Shown: piece after piece, positions 26,442-37,507 of the stretch
Layout of the letters: every line of letters starts with the position of its first letter
Position numbering within the stretch: position 1 is the first letter of the stretch
The notes under the pieces: generated by a model
Databases searched by the model: none
What the model saw: only the letters and a program-made list of their open reading frames with translations
Told to the model about the DNA's origin: nothing
Assembly (NCBI GenBank): GCA_046346965.1
Contig: JAXMHB010000020.1
Location: 14,706-78,705, forward strand
Direction of reading: 5' to 3'
DNA: 64,000 nt
Source: JAXMHB01 sp046346965
GTDB taxonomy: Bacteria > Pseudomonadota > Gammaproteobacteria > Xanthomonadales > SZUA-5
Translations under genes and position numbers: made by a program

Positions 26442-26650
26442 TCAAAAGCTACCCGAGAGCAGGCAGCAGCGCTTGAAACAAGCTCCCGGATCCGCAGGGG
26501 CATGGATCATTGCGCCCCAGCTTTTCGAGCAGTTCCTTGTCGACGTGGACAAAGCGATGTCCGCGCTTGACCTGCGTCTCGGACGGGAATCCCTTGCGAC
26601 GCTTACTGGTGACCTCGAAAGCTCACCTGGTCGTTGAATCGGGTTTTCAT
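26442..26650 (-). pseudogene. SEC-C motif protein gene with two +1 frameshifts
   Basis: A perfect GGAGGT ribosome site precedes ATG at 26650. The frame starts MKTRFNDQVSF but soon stops. One base of slippage at a T-run (AAA on plus, 26618-26620) gives a frame with VTSKRRKGFPSETQVKRGH and EKLGRNDPCPCGSGS. A second single-base slip at another T-run (plus AAA, 26476-26478) restores FKRCCLLSGSF. Read together, PCPCGSGSLFKRCC matches the zinc-binding SEC-C pattern C-x-C-x8-C-C found at the C-terminus of SecA and in small accessory proteins. Both slips are in the same direction at TTTC. Most likely a decayed gene; a sequencing artefact or recoding is possible. Confidence 0.75.
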
Positions 26651-26822
26651 GGCACACCTCCGGTGGATTCGCCCTTTGCGGGCGGAGCGAGCATACCGTA
26701 CCGCTCCGCCAGCGCGCCTCAGGTCGTTACCCGCAACCTGGCGTCAAACCGGTGCACGCTGCGGACAAGCGCGCGGCGCCGGCGCGGTGCAATCTGAGCT
26801 CACCTGATTCGGGAGCCCTCCG

Positions 26823-27638
26823 ATGCGCACACGGCGCCACCTGCCCGCCAGCACGCAGATCCACGCTGCCCTTGCAGGCGCATGCATGGGCGCGCTCGCA
26901 CTGGGCGCGTCCGCTGGCAATCTGGATCGCCTGCAGTACTCGGCGGATATTGGTGCGCGCTGGACGCCGTCGCCGGTGTCGGCGCTGGACCACGAGTACG
27001 TCATCGATGAGTCCGGCACGCTGCAAACCGTGGCGATCCCCGACCTCCCCGCCGGCGCCGACCTCGACGCCCTGCAGATCGAGGCCAACTACGATCGGCT
27101 GTACTCGCTGGACATCGGCGTCACGCTCGGCGGTACGTACTTCCGTGATGCCGACGTCATCCGTCTGCACGGCGGGGTCTACAGCAAGTCCTTCGACGCG
27201 ACCGCCGCCGGCGTGCCCGCTGGTGTGGATTGCGACGCGGTGGCGCGCGCCGCCGACGGCCGCCTGCTGCTGTCCTTTGATCGCAGTTTCCGCATCGGCG
27301 GCCTGCTGATCCGGCCTGTGGATGTGGTCAGCCACGACGGCAGCAGTTTCGCGCTGGTGTTCGACGGGCGCGCCGCCGGCCTTCCCGTGGGCAGCAATCT
27401 GGATGCACTCGACAGCACCGGCAGCAACACCGAGTTGCTGTTCTCGCTGGACACCGGCGGGCAGATCGGCGGCCTCCGATTTGCCGACGAGGATGTGCTG
27501 CGCGTGGTGATCGCCACCAGCGTGATCACGCGCGAACTCGACACCCGCACACGCTCGGCCGCTTGGAATGCCGCGGACCTGGATGCCCTCGCGGTGGCGG
27601 TGGTGGCCGATGGACTGTACCGAAACGGATTCGAATAA
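26823..27638 (+). CDS. Exported repeat protein with GFE tail
   Basis: A 271-residue secreted protein; the start at 26823 has GGGAG 8 nt upstream. An N-terminal export signal ends around ALALGASAGNLD. The rest holds related units built on a pattern of L-x-S-x-D, a G-G doublet and an acidic D-V/D-D turn: LYSLDIGVTLGGTYFRDADV, LLLSFDRSFRIGGLLIRPVDV and LLFSLDTGGQIGGLRFADED. These units, with alternating P-x-G-x-x-L-D-A linkers, suggest a small beta-propeller or solenoid. It ends VVADGLYRNGFE, the same tail class as the M36 peptidase and the 44927 protein. The next exported protein gene follows after 13 nt. Function unknown. Confidence 0.8.
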   Translation: MRTRRHLPASTQIHAALAGACMGALALGASAGNLDRLQYSADIGARWTPSPVSALDHEYVIDESGTLQTVAIPDLPAGADLDALQIEANYDRLYSLDIGVTLGGTYFRDADVIRLHGGVYSKSFDATAAGVPAGVDCDAVARAADGRLLLSFDRSFRIGGLLIRPVDVVSHDGSSFALVFDGRAAGLPVGSNLDALDSTGSNTELLFSLDTGGQIGGLRFADEDVLRVVIATSVITRELDTRTRSAAWNAADLDALAVAVVADGLYRNGFE

Positions 27639-27651
27639 CCGGAGACCTGCA

Positions 27652-28479
27652 ATGCGCAAACTGAATCATTGGCTGTGCTGTCTGCTGCTGTGCTGGAGTG
27701 CGTCCGCGGTCGCCTCCGACGGCGTGCTCGAAATCAACCAGGACTGCGTGGCCAGCGGTTGCTTTCCCGGTGACACCGCCGGCTTTCCGGTGTTGCTGGT
27801 GAGCGGCGGCGCCTACCGGCTGACGTCCAATCTGAGCGTCGACACGGCCAGCGACGGCATCACGATTCAGACCAGCGAACCGGTTGACATCGACCTCGGG
27901 GGGTTCACCCTCGACGGCGGTGGCAGTTGCACTGGCACGCCAGTGACCGCCTGTACGTCTGGCCCAGGGATCGTGGGCATCAGAGGTGCGGGTGCGCAGC
28001 TGCGCCTGCATGACGGGGCGGTACGGGGATTCAACAACTCGAACCTGTTCCTGACCCAACTGAACGACGGGTCGGTCGTCGAGGATGTGCTGTCGCTCGA
28101 ATCGACCGCCACCGGCTTTGCGTCTGTCTCCCTGGGCGTGTCCGGCACCGGTCGCACCGTCGTCCTGCGCAAGGTCACGATATCGCGCAACCGCGGCATC
28201 GGCGTGCTCATCAGCGGCACCAACGCCCATTACATCTTCGACAGCCTGGTGGTCAGCGGCAACGGTGCCGCCGGCGCCACCTTGAACACGTCGGCGACAA
28301 TCACCGGGTCCGCCTTCCACCGCAACAGCAGCTTCGGCATCAACGGCAGCGGACAAGTGGCCGCGCTCGGCAACACCACCTTCTTCGGCAACAACGGTGG
28401 CAGCACCGCCGCCCAGTTCGCCATCACCACGCTGCTGAACATGGGCGGCGTCGCCTGCGAGGACGCGAGTTGCCCGTGA
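27652..28479 (+). CDS. Exported parallel beta-helix protein
   Basis: A 275-residue protein. The start at 27652 follows GGAGA at 7 nt; upstream in-frame residues overlap the preceding gene. The signal peptide is MRKLNHWLCCLLLCWSASAV, cleaved near VAS. The body is Ser/Thr/Gly/Asn-rich with short repeated turns (TISRNRGIGVLISGTNAHYI, GNGAAGATLNTSATITGSAF, RNSSFGINGSG) typical of right-handed beta-helix (pectate-lyase-like) surface proteins. Paired cysteines at CVASGC and GVACEDASCP may lock the ends. Unlike its neighbour it lacks the GFE tail. Probably co-transcribed with the upstream repeat protein. No catalytic motif seen. Confidence 0.82.
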   Translation: MRKLNHWLCCLLLCWSASAVASDGVLEINQDCVASGCFPGDTAGFPVLLVSGGAYRLTSNLSVDTASDGITIQTSEPVDIDLGGFTLDGGGSCTGTPVTACTSGPGIVGIRGAGAQLRLHDGAVRGFNNSNLFLTQLNDGSVVEDVLSLESTATGFASVSLGVSGTGRTVVLRKVTISRNRGIGVLISGTNAHYIFDSLVVSGNGAAGATLNTSATITGSAFHRNSSFGINGSGQVAALGNTTFFGNNGGSTAAQFAITTLLNMGGVACEDASCP

Positions 28480-28631
28480 GTCGGGCCGGGAATGGCGGAT
28501 ACGCGGGTCGCAAGGCGCGAAACGCGTGAACAGGAAGATTGTCGACATCGCGCAGGCGCCCGCCTTGTTGCAGGGCGCACCGGTGGACCAGCCCCGCACA
28601 GTCTCGCCGCGCTGGCGCCAGCGCCTACGCA

Positions 28632-28886
28632 GCGTCATTGCGAACCGCCGCGGCGCCGACAGGCGCGGCGGCGGTGTGGCAATCCAGGTTTGCGCCTTGG
28701 CTGTTTCGGATGGCCGACCCGCCGCCTCAGAAGCACCAGCAACACCTGGATTGCCACAGCCCTCGTCCGCGCTGCGGACGAGGCCTTCGCAATGACGCCG
28801 TTCTATTGCGGCGTCGTCGAAGTCTGGCGGCTGACGACCGCGGCACACGGTCACAAACGCGAGGTCCCGTCACCCTGGACGACCCA
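28632..28886. repeat. Dispersed repeat, copy B (about 255 bp)
   Basis: Same element and orientation as copy A at 26047-26302. It starts GCGTCATTGCGAACCGCC, carries GTGTGGCAATCCAGG, AACACCTGGATTGCCACAG, the hairpin built on CCTCGTCCGC and GCGGACGAGG, and CTTCGCAATGACGCCGTTCT. Its right end abuts the remnant of an antitoxin-like gene. The 28480-28631 stretch before it holds no recognisable gene. Confidence 0.85.
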
Positions 28887-28972
28887 GCCACCAGCGTCAG
28901 TTCCAGGGCCAGCCGGGCACGATCCTTCGCCGGCAGGTTGAGCGCTTCTGTCTCGATGTGCTTGGCGCTCAT
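28887..28972 (-). pseudogene. Remnant of an addiction-module antitoxin gene
   Basis: From ATG at 28972 the minus strand reads MSAKHIETEALNLPAKDRAR and LALELTLVA, close to the N-terminus of the small putative addiction-module component family, where a MSA-x-I-x-x-E-A-L-x-L-x-x-x-x-R-A-x-L-A pattern is usual. Similarity ends where repeat copy B begins, so the rest of the gene and any toxin partner are gone. I infer that insertion or recombination at the repeat truncated the module. No good ribosome site is seen. Confidence 0.6.
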
Positions 28973-29050
28973 CGCGGCAGGCTATCACCCGGTGGCGTGA
29001 CGACCGAGACTGCGGCGGCAAGGTCTTACGCGCTTATCCCTGAACCATAC

Positions 29051-29338
29051 CTACGCATGAGCGTAGACGCTTCCATAGATTGTCACGGCCGCCAGAAGCA
29101 AGCCGCAGCCAAGCAAAATGATCGCGTTGCGCCGCTTGTGGAGGCGATGGCTGATCAGCGCATCGAGCAGAAAGGACGCGGTAAGAATCGGCAAGGCGAT
29201 CGGGAGCCAGCTCGTCGGTGCCCTGCCAACGAAGTAAATCCACGCCGTCCAGATAAGGATCACCAGGATTGCGCCGAGCACGAGGCCTTGCCGGAGTCCG
29301 GAGAACCGAGCGGTCCTGTCATCAAACGCGTCAGCCAT
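29051..29338 (-). CDS. Small membrane protein
   Basis: A 95-residue protein from ATG at 29338 (MADAFDDRTARFSGLRQGLV). Three hydrophobic helices are evident: LVLGAILVILIWTAWIYFVG, WLPIALPILTASFLLDAL and NAIILLGCGLLLAAVTIYGS, with a basic loop HRLHKRR between the last two (positive-inside). No family recognised and no clear ribosome site. A longer in-frame start at 29401 is possible. It stands alone in a region of repeats; the 29339-29612 stretch upstream holds no gene I can support, only a GC-rich inverted repeat near 29550-29570. Confidence 0.6.
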   Translation of the reverse strand: MADAFDDRTARFSGLRQGLVLGAILVILIWTAWIYFVGRAPTSWLPIALPILTASFLLDALISHRLHKRRNAIILLGCGLLLAAVTIYGSVYAHA

Positions 29339-29612
29339 GGCTCGTCGCCCAAGGAATACCGGATCGAATCGAGCGTACGCCGGCCGATCGGTCATCCGCA
29401 AGCGATGCGTTGGGCGGCACGAATGTCTGGGCTACGCTTGGAGCGATGTGACAGACCTACGATTGGCAAGCGAGCGCGCAGGGCGCGTGCCGCAAAAGAC
29501 CGCATTGGCGGTGCGTGGAATCACGTTACCGCGATTCACATTGGGGGCTTTATGCCGGCGAGGACGCCGGCGCCCCCAGCGATGCCGCGCCGACGCCCTC
29601 GCCCCCAGAGGC

Positions 29613-30032
29613 TCAGGCCATTCCCTGCGGTGTCTGGGCATGGGCGCGACTGGCGGCCCAGCGGTCGATCAGCCCCGCGCAAGCACCGGCCAGTAGCGTG
29701 GCCCAGAGCCAGCCGGCGTCGAGCGTGATCGGCAGCGTGCTCCGAAACCACAGGTGCTCGGTCAGCGTCGGGCCGGCGTAGACGGCGATGCCGATCAAGG
29801 CCAGCAGACCGGCGGCGCGCAGCAGCCAGCGTTCGATGTGCTCGTCCACTTCCGCGGCGCGCAGGGCGGCGGCGACGGCGGCAGGGAGATCCGGCGGCAG
29901 GGCGGGCAGTTCGGCTTGCGCCACCGCCTGATAGACCGCGCGGTAGCGCTCGGCCAGCGGGTGCTCATCGGCTTGCGCGGGCGCCAGCGCCTGCTGCTGC
30001 GCCTGCCACTCGCGTGCTTGCTGTGCGTTCAT
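29613..30032 (-). CDS. Membrane protein coupled to the ECF sigma factor (possible anti-sigma)
   Basis: A 139-residue protein whose ATG (30032) overlaps the sigma factor stop by 4 nt (ATGA). About 75 cytoplasmic residues, rich in Ala, Gln and Glu, precede two membrane helices (LLRAAGLLALIGIAVYAGP and AGWLWATLLAGACAGLIDRW). Position and topology match anti-sigma or co-regulator proteins that hold an ECF sigma factor at the membrane, but no zinc (HxxxCxxC) anti-sigma motif is present, so the role is inferred from context. Confidence 0.78.
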   Translation of the reverse strand: MNAQQAREWQAQQQALAPAQADEHPLAERYRAVYQAVAQAELPALPPDLPAAVAAALRAAEVDEHIERWLLRAAGLLALIGIAVYAGPTLTEHLWFRSTLPITLDAGWLWATLLAGACAGLIDRWAASRAHAQTPQGMA

Positions 30033-30592
30033 GCACTCACTCCCAGGGCCTGTTCCAGGCTCAGCCGCAGGCGGCGGCGGGCGCGGAACAGGCTGTTTTT
30101 GATGGTGCCCTCGGGCAGGCCGGTGATCGTGCCGATCTCGGCGATGCCCAATTCGTCCAGATGGTACAAGGTGATCAGCGTGCGCTGCAGCGGCGGCAGT
30201 GCGTCCATCTCGGCGGCGACGCAGCGCATCAACTCGGCATCGGCGCAGGCCTCGGCCAGATCGAAGTCGTCGGCGACGCGGTCGAGCGCGCTGTCCTCGT
30301 CGTCATCGCGAGTGTCATCCATCTGCAAACGCTTGCGCGCCAGATGGCGCGTGGCGATGGAGAAGGCGATGCGTCCGATCCAGCTGGCAAGGCTGCTGTC
30401 ATAGCGAAACTGCTGCAGCTTCTGGTGCACGCGCAGAAACACCTCTTGGCTGAGATCGCGGGCGTCCTCGACATGCCCGACCATGCGCTCCAGCACGTGC
30501 CAGACCAGGCGCTGATGGCTGGCCACCAGACGCTCGAAGGCGCCCGGCGCGCGCGCCAGCGTGGCTTCCACCAGTCGTCGATCCTCGTCCAT
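30029..30592 (-). CDS. ECF-family RNA polymerase sigma factor
   Basis: A 187-residue sigma70-family factor starting at ATG 30592 (MDEDRRLVEATLARAPGAFE). Region 2 is recognisable (FERLVASHQRLVWHVLERMV, DARDLSQEVFLRVHQKL, FRYDSSLASWIGRIAFSIA) and region 4 carries the helix-turn-helix ELGIAEIGTITGLPEGTIKN followed by SLFRARRRLR. The acidic linker (DDTRDDDEDSALDR) is normal for ECF factors. The downstream membrane protein overlaps its stop and may regulate it. A small membrane protein gene is divergent at 30734 and may be its target. No strong ribosome site was seen. Confidence 0.93.
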   Translation of the reverse strand: MDEDRRLVEATLARAPGAFERLVASHQRLVWHVLERMVGHVEDARDLSQEVFLRVHQKLQQFRYDSSLASWIGRIAFSIATRHLARKRLQMDDTRDDDEDSALDRVADDFDLAEACADAELMRCVAAEMDALPPLQRTLITLYHLDELGIAEIGTITGLPEGTIKNSLFRARRRLRLSLEQALGVSA

Positions 30593-30733
30593 GGTTGGAA
30601 TGAGACGCCGAACGCGCGCTCGGTTGCAGACCGCACGCGAAAAAATTCGTGCGTCTGCTTGCAACCGTGGGCGCGCAGGCCGTCTCTCTCTATCCGAGCC
30701 GATCATCCTGTCGGCAGAGTCACGGAGTGTGTC

Positions 30734-31066
30734 ATGCAGTTTGAAATCCTGGTTCCGATCACCTTGTTCGTGTGCATCGCGGCTGTGTTCAAGATCGTCA
30801 TGGAAGGCCGCGTGCGCAGTCGGCTGGCGCAGTCCGGCGCCAGCGAGGATCTGGTGCGCGCGATGCTGGCGGCGGACGAGCGCAATCGCAGCGTGTCCTC
30901 GCTGAAATGGGGCCTGGTGCTGGTGCTGATCGGCATCGGCTTCGGTCTGATCGATCTGTTGAACCTGGACGGCAACGATCCCGCCACCTTCGGCATCCTG
31001 ATCGGCTTCGCCGGCCTCGGCATGCTCGGCTTCCACGCGCTGACGAACCGGCCGCGGGTCGGGTGA
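30734..31066 (+). CDS. Small two-part membrane protein (DUF6249-like)
   Basis: A 110-residue protein with a GGAG ribosome site 7 nt before ATG 30734. It has one N-terminal helix (LVPITLFVCIAAVFKIVM), a charged cytoplasmic segment (RSRLAQSGASEDLVRAMLAA) and a C-terminal pair of helices (WGLVLVLIGIGFGLIDLL, FGILIGFAGLGMLGFHAL). This layout resembles small membrane proteins often found beside ECF sigma factors in this lineage. It is divergent from the sigma gene with a 141-bp shared promoter region, so it may belong to that regulon. Function unknown. Confidence 0.78.
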   Translation: MQFEILVPITLFVCIAAVFKIVMEGRVRSRLAQSGASEDLVRAMLAADERNRSVSSLKWGLVLVLIGIGFGLIDLLNLDGNDPATFGILIGFAGLGMLGFHALTNRPRVG

Positions 31067-31072
31067 AGGCAC

Positions 31073-31243
31073 GAGGGGCGAAGGGCAGCGCTTGCGCGGC
31101 ACCGCCGCGCGCTGTCCTGAGCGCCCGGCGGCTATGCCGACGGGCCGGATCGAGGGCACGCAAGAGCGCGAATGTTGGAGGTGCCGCGGATGGAGGGCGG
31201 TGCTGGCGCAGCGATGCCGCACAAGCGCCGCCCTTCGCCCCTC
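31073..31243. repeat. Foldback element with 38-bp inverted arms
   Basis: Arms 31073-31110 (GAGGGGCGAAGGGCAGCGCT...) and 31206-31243 are inverted copies identical at 34 of 38 positions, around a 95-nt centre. All four differences become G:U pairs in a minus-strand RNA, so that transcript could form an uninterrupted 38-bp helix. The element starts 7 bp after the stop of the small membrane gene. No coding frame is credible in it. Confidence 0.8.
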
Positions 31244-31252
31244 CTGCTTTAC

Positions 31253-31307
31253 GTGCCCTCGTGCCCTCCCCTCTGCTTGCACGTGCCCTCGCGCTTTACG
31301 TGCCCTC
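31253..31307. repeat. Four GTGCCCTC words in a 55-bp stretch
   Basis: GTGCCCTC occurs at 31253, 31261, 31283 and 31300, several within ACGTGCCCTCG. Its reverse also occurs once inside the foldback centre and once within the downstream coding region. This is another short-word intergenic repeat of the type seen at 591-818 and 41175-41202. The rest of the 31308-31405 gap is the leader of the next gene. Confidence 0.6.
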
Positions 31308-31405
31308 GTCGCGCGTGCTCTGCCGAACTTTCCCGTGCATCTGTTCGATAACCGCCGCGTCGGGCTTGCTAGCGTGGGGTGCCCTGGATGCGTGAGGTCG
31401 CTGCC

Positions 31406-32062
31406 ATGTCGTTCACCAGCTGGAATAGTCAACGGGTTGCGGGTGCGGTGATGGTGGGTGCCAGCGTGCTGGCGCTGGCGGCGGTGTTGCACCATCCGCA
31501 TGGCAGTGGTCACAGCCAGACGGAACTGATGGCCAGCCTGCAGCATCTGGATGGGCTCAATCGCGCGATCCATGGCGCGTTGATCGCGCTGAGCTTGGTG
31601 ATCTGGCTGAGCTTGTCGGAATACAGCGTCGCGCGCCCGCGTGCCCTCGTGCGTTGCGCCTGGCTGAGTTACAGCGTGGGCGTGCTGGCGATGATCGGCG
31701 CGGCGCTGACCAACGGCTTTGTGCTGAGCGCGCTGGTGGCGCGCGCTGCCGGGGCGGAGGCCGCACAGCAAGCGGAGATCCTGCAGCTGCTGCCGCTCAG
31801 CTGGGCGATCAATCAGACGCTCGCGGCCTTCGGTCTGCTGTTGTACTCGGTGGCGATCGCGCTGTGGTCGCTGGATCAGTGGCGACAGTCGCTGCGCGCC
31901 GTCGCTGCCATCGGCCTGCTGGTCTCACTGGGTTTGGCGCTGGCCTGGTTGTTTGGTCTGCTGCGCCTGGATGTCCCGGGGATGATCGCGCTGGTGCTCG
32001 GCCATGGCCTTTGGTACGCCGCCACCGGCCTGTCCTTGCTCCGCTCCGCCGTCAGGGCTTGA
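31406..32062 (+). CDS. Polytopic membrane protein of unknown function
   Basis: A 218-residue protein starting at ATG 31406 (MSFTSWNSQRVAGAVMVGAS) after a GAGG site; an in-frame ATG at 31379 is less well placed. About six hydrophobic helices are visible, including VAGAVMVGASVLALAAVLHH, GALIALSLVIWLSLSEY, SYSVGVLAMIGAALTNGFVL, LLLYSVAIALWSLDQW and ALVLGHGLWYAATGLSLL. A His-rich loop (HHPHGSGHSQ) follows helix 1 and could bind metal. No family recognised. Its last 11 nt overlap the convergent GNAT gene. Confidence 0.78.
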   Translation: MSFTSWNSQRVAGAVMVGASVLALAAVLHHPHGSGHSQTELMASLQHLDGLNRAIHGALIALSLVIWLSLSEYSVARPRALVRCAWLSYSVGVLAMIGAALTNGFVLSALVARAAGAEAAQQAEILQLLPLSWAINQTLAAFGLLLYSVAIALWSLDQWRQSLRAVAAIGLLVSLGLALAWLFGLLRLDVPGMIALVLGHGLWYAATGLSLLRSAVRA

Positions 32063-32561
32063 GCCGCGCCATCGCCCAGACATCGGCGTAGGCGCCGTCG
32101 CGGAAGGCATAGGCGCGCAAGCGGCCTTCCTCGACGAAGCCAAACTTGCGATACAGCGCGATGGCGGCGAGGTTGTCGCAATAGACCTCCAGTTCCAGCC
32201 GCGTCATTTGCATCCAGCGATCGGCGCGGTCGATCAGCGCCGCCAGCAGGCGACTGCCGACGCCGCGCCGCTGCCAATCGGGATGCACCGCCATGCCGAT
32301 GGCGCCGACATGGCGCCGTCGCGCATGCGGGTGCGGGCGACCCAAAAAGCCGTGGCCGATGATCTCGGCCCCGCTCAGCGCCAGCAGATTGAGCTGATCG
32401 GGATCGTCGCCGCTCAAACGCTGCTGCCAGTACGAGGGTCGCGGAAAGGGCAGTTGCAGCACGCCGGCATAGACCGTTTCCTCGGCATACAAGGCCGCCA
32501 CCCCGACCGCGTCCTCGGGTTCGGCGGCACGCAACATGATGGGTTCGGTCTTGCGGGGCAT
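32052..32561 (-). CDS. GNAT-family N-acetyltransferase (YhhY-like)
   Basis: A 169-residue enzyme from ATG 32561 (MPRKTEPIMLRAAEPEDAVG) with GGGAGA upstream. The GNAT core is clear: acetyl-CoA-binding motif A in MAVHPDWQRRGVGSRLLAAL (R-R-G-V-G) and the C-terminal YCDNLAAIALYRKFGFVEEG characteristic of amino-acid or small-molecule acetyltransferases of the YhhY/PhnO style. Substrate unknown. It is convergent with the membrane gene on its left. The 292-bp gap to glgP shows no gene. Confidence 0.88.
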   Translation of the reverse strand: MPRKTEPIMLRAAEPEDAVGVAALYAEETVYAGVLQLPFPRPSYWQQRLSGDDPDQLNLLALSGAEIIGHGFLGRPHPHARRRHVGAIGMAVHPDWQRRGVGSRLLAALIDRADRWMQMTRLELEVYCDNLAAIALYRKFGFVEEGRLRAYAFRDGAYADVWAMARLKP

Positions 32562-32853
32562 GGTTCGTCTCCCAGACGCCATCGAGACGCAAAACGATAG
32601 CGTCGGTCTGGCCACTGCGCAGCGGCTGCGCGCGGCCACAGGCGCTTCCCATGCTGCACCTGCGTTGAATACGTTTGCACGTTCTCGTGCCTGTGAGCGC
32701 TCGCGATTAAGCTGCGGACGCCGTCGCTGCTGGGGGGCCACGCGGCACGCTGGCAGTGCGGGTGCAGGGTGGCTGTAGCCAAGCCCATCCTGCCTCTCCG
32801 GGCTGCCTGCGCCATGCGTCGGCCTGCATTTCCAGCTGCTGCCGAGGCCACGC

Positions 32854-35329
<2,476 letters not shown>

Positions 35330-35337
<8 letters not shown>

Positions 35338-37507
35338 CGCGGCCGCGATCGAGGCCTTGCTCAGCGCGCGCCATGGCGATCCTTTCGGCGTGCTCGGGCT
35401 GCATCACGACGTCAGCGGCGTGCTGTGGCTGCGCGTGCTGCTGCCGGGCGCGCGCAGCGTGGACGTGCTCGACGTCGGCAGCACCTCGACGGTGGCAACG
35501 CTGGAGGCGCGCCATCCAGACGGCGTCTTCGAGGCGCGGCTCGGCGTGCGCGAGCGCTTCGACTACCGGCTGCGCGTGCAGTGGTCCTCCGGTGCCAGCG
35601 GCGTCTACGCCGATGCCTACGCCTACGGTTCGCTGATCGAGGACGCCGAGCTGCAGGCTTTCCACGAGGGCCGCCACGGTCGCCCCTATGCGCTGCTCGG
35701 CGCGCACCCGGTGGATCTGGGCCGGGTGGCCGGAACGCGCTTCGCCGTGTGGGCGCCGAATGCGCGCCGGGTCAGCGTGGTCGGCAGCTTCAATGACTGG
35801 GACGGGCGACGTCATCCGATGCGTCTGCGTCATCAGGCCGGCGTCTGGGAGATCGCCATCCCGCACGTGGGGCCTGGCGACTACTACAAATACGAAGTGC
35901 TCGGCGCCGATGGTGCGCTGCTGCCGCTGAAGGCCGATCCCTACGCCTTCGCGGCCGAGCTGCGCCCCGGCACCGCCAGCCGCGTGGCCGGGCTGCCGCC
36001 GGTGCGCGCGCTGCCGGCCGGGCGCGCAGAGGCCAACCAGCGGCAGGCGCCGATCTCGGTCTACGAGGTGCACATCGGCTCCTGGCGGCGCGCCGCGGAT
36101 GGCGGCGCCTTCCCGAATTGGCGCGAGCTGGCGCAGACGCTGCCGGCCTACGCGGCGGATCTCGGTTTCACGCATCTGGAACTGCTGCCGATCAGCGAGC
36201 ACCCATTCGACGGCTCCTGGGGCTATCAGCCGCTCGGTCTGTACGCGCCGAGTGCGCGTTACGGGAGCGCCGAGGACTTCGCGGTGTTCGTCGCGGCCTG
36301 CCACGCACACGGGCTGGGGCTGCTGCTCGACTGGGTGCCGGCGCACTTTCCGGCCGACGCCCATGGCTTGGCGCAGTTCGATGGCACCGCGCTGTACGAA
36401 TACGCCGACCCGCGCGAAGGTTTCCATCGCGACTGGAACACGCTGATCCCGAACTTTGGCCGCACCGAAGTGCAGAGCTACCTGATCGGCAGCGCGCGCT
36501 ACTGGCTGGAGCGCTTCGGCGTCGATGGCCTGCGCGTCGATGCGGTCGCTTCCATGCTCTACCGCGACTACTCGCGCAACGCCGGCGAATGGGTGCCGAA
36601 TCACCTGGGCGGACGCGAGAACCTGGAAGCCATCGCGCTGCTGCGGCGGCTGTCTGAGACCGTCGGCGCGGAGCTGCCGGGCGCGATCACCATCGCCGAG
36701 GAATCCACCGCCTTTCCGGGCGTGTCGGCACCGACCTACGCCGGTGGCCTCGGCTTTCACTACAAGTGGAATATGGGTTGGATGAACGACACGCTGCGCT
36801 ACGTGTCCACCGATCCGGTGCACCGGCGCTGGCACCACGATCAGATGACCTTCGGTCTGGTGTACGCCTTCAGCGAGAACTATGTGCTGCCGATCTCGCA
36901 CGACGAGGTCGTGCACGGCAAGGGTTCGATGCTCGGCAAGATGCCGGGCGATGACTGGCAGCGCTTCGCCAATCTGCGCGCCTACTACGGCTACATGTGG
37001 GGGCATCCGGGCAAGAAGCTGCTGTTCATGGGTCAGGAGTTCGCGCAGCCCGGCGAGTGGCGCGATGTCGAAGCGCTGCCCTGGCATCTGCTGGACGACG
37101 CCCGCCATGCCGGCGTGCAGCGGCTGATCCGCGATCTGAACCAGCTGTATCGCCACACGCCGGCGCTGCATCGGCTGGACTGCGAGGCGTCCGGCTTCGA
37201 ATGGCTGGTCGGCGATGACCGGGATCAGTCCGTGTTTGCCTGGGCACGCTTCGATCGCGCAGGCGGCGTAGCGATCGTGATCAGCAATTTCACGCCGGTG
37301 CCGCGCACGGGCTATCGGTTGCCGCTGCCCGAGGGCGCCGCGCGCTGGCGCGAGGCGCTGAATACCGATTCGGCGCACTACGGCGGCAGCGATGTGGGCA
37401 ACGGCGGGCGCGTGCTCGAGGCCGAGGCCATCGCCAGCCACGGCCGCGCGCACTCGCTGACGCTGACCTTGCCGCCACTGGCGACGTTGGTGTTGCTGCC
37501 CGCATGA
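35330..37507 (+). CDS. glgB: 1,4-alpha-glucan branching enzyme
   Basis: A 725-residue GH13/CBM48 enzyme that makes alpha-1,6 branches in glycogen. The start at 35330 (MLDAAAIEALLSARHGDPFG) lies 8 nt inside glgP. Two N-terminal beta domains (about 1-215, with FAVWAPNARRVSVVGSFNDW) precede the catalytic barrel. Landmarks are GVYEVHIGS-type segment SVYEVHIGSWRR, nucleophile Asp404 in DGLRVDAVASML, acid/base Glu457 in AEESTAFPGV and DEVVHGKGSM. Length and motifs match full-length proteobacterial GlgB. The stop overlaps the glgX start (ATGA). Confidence 0.97.
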
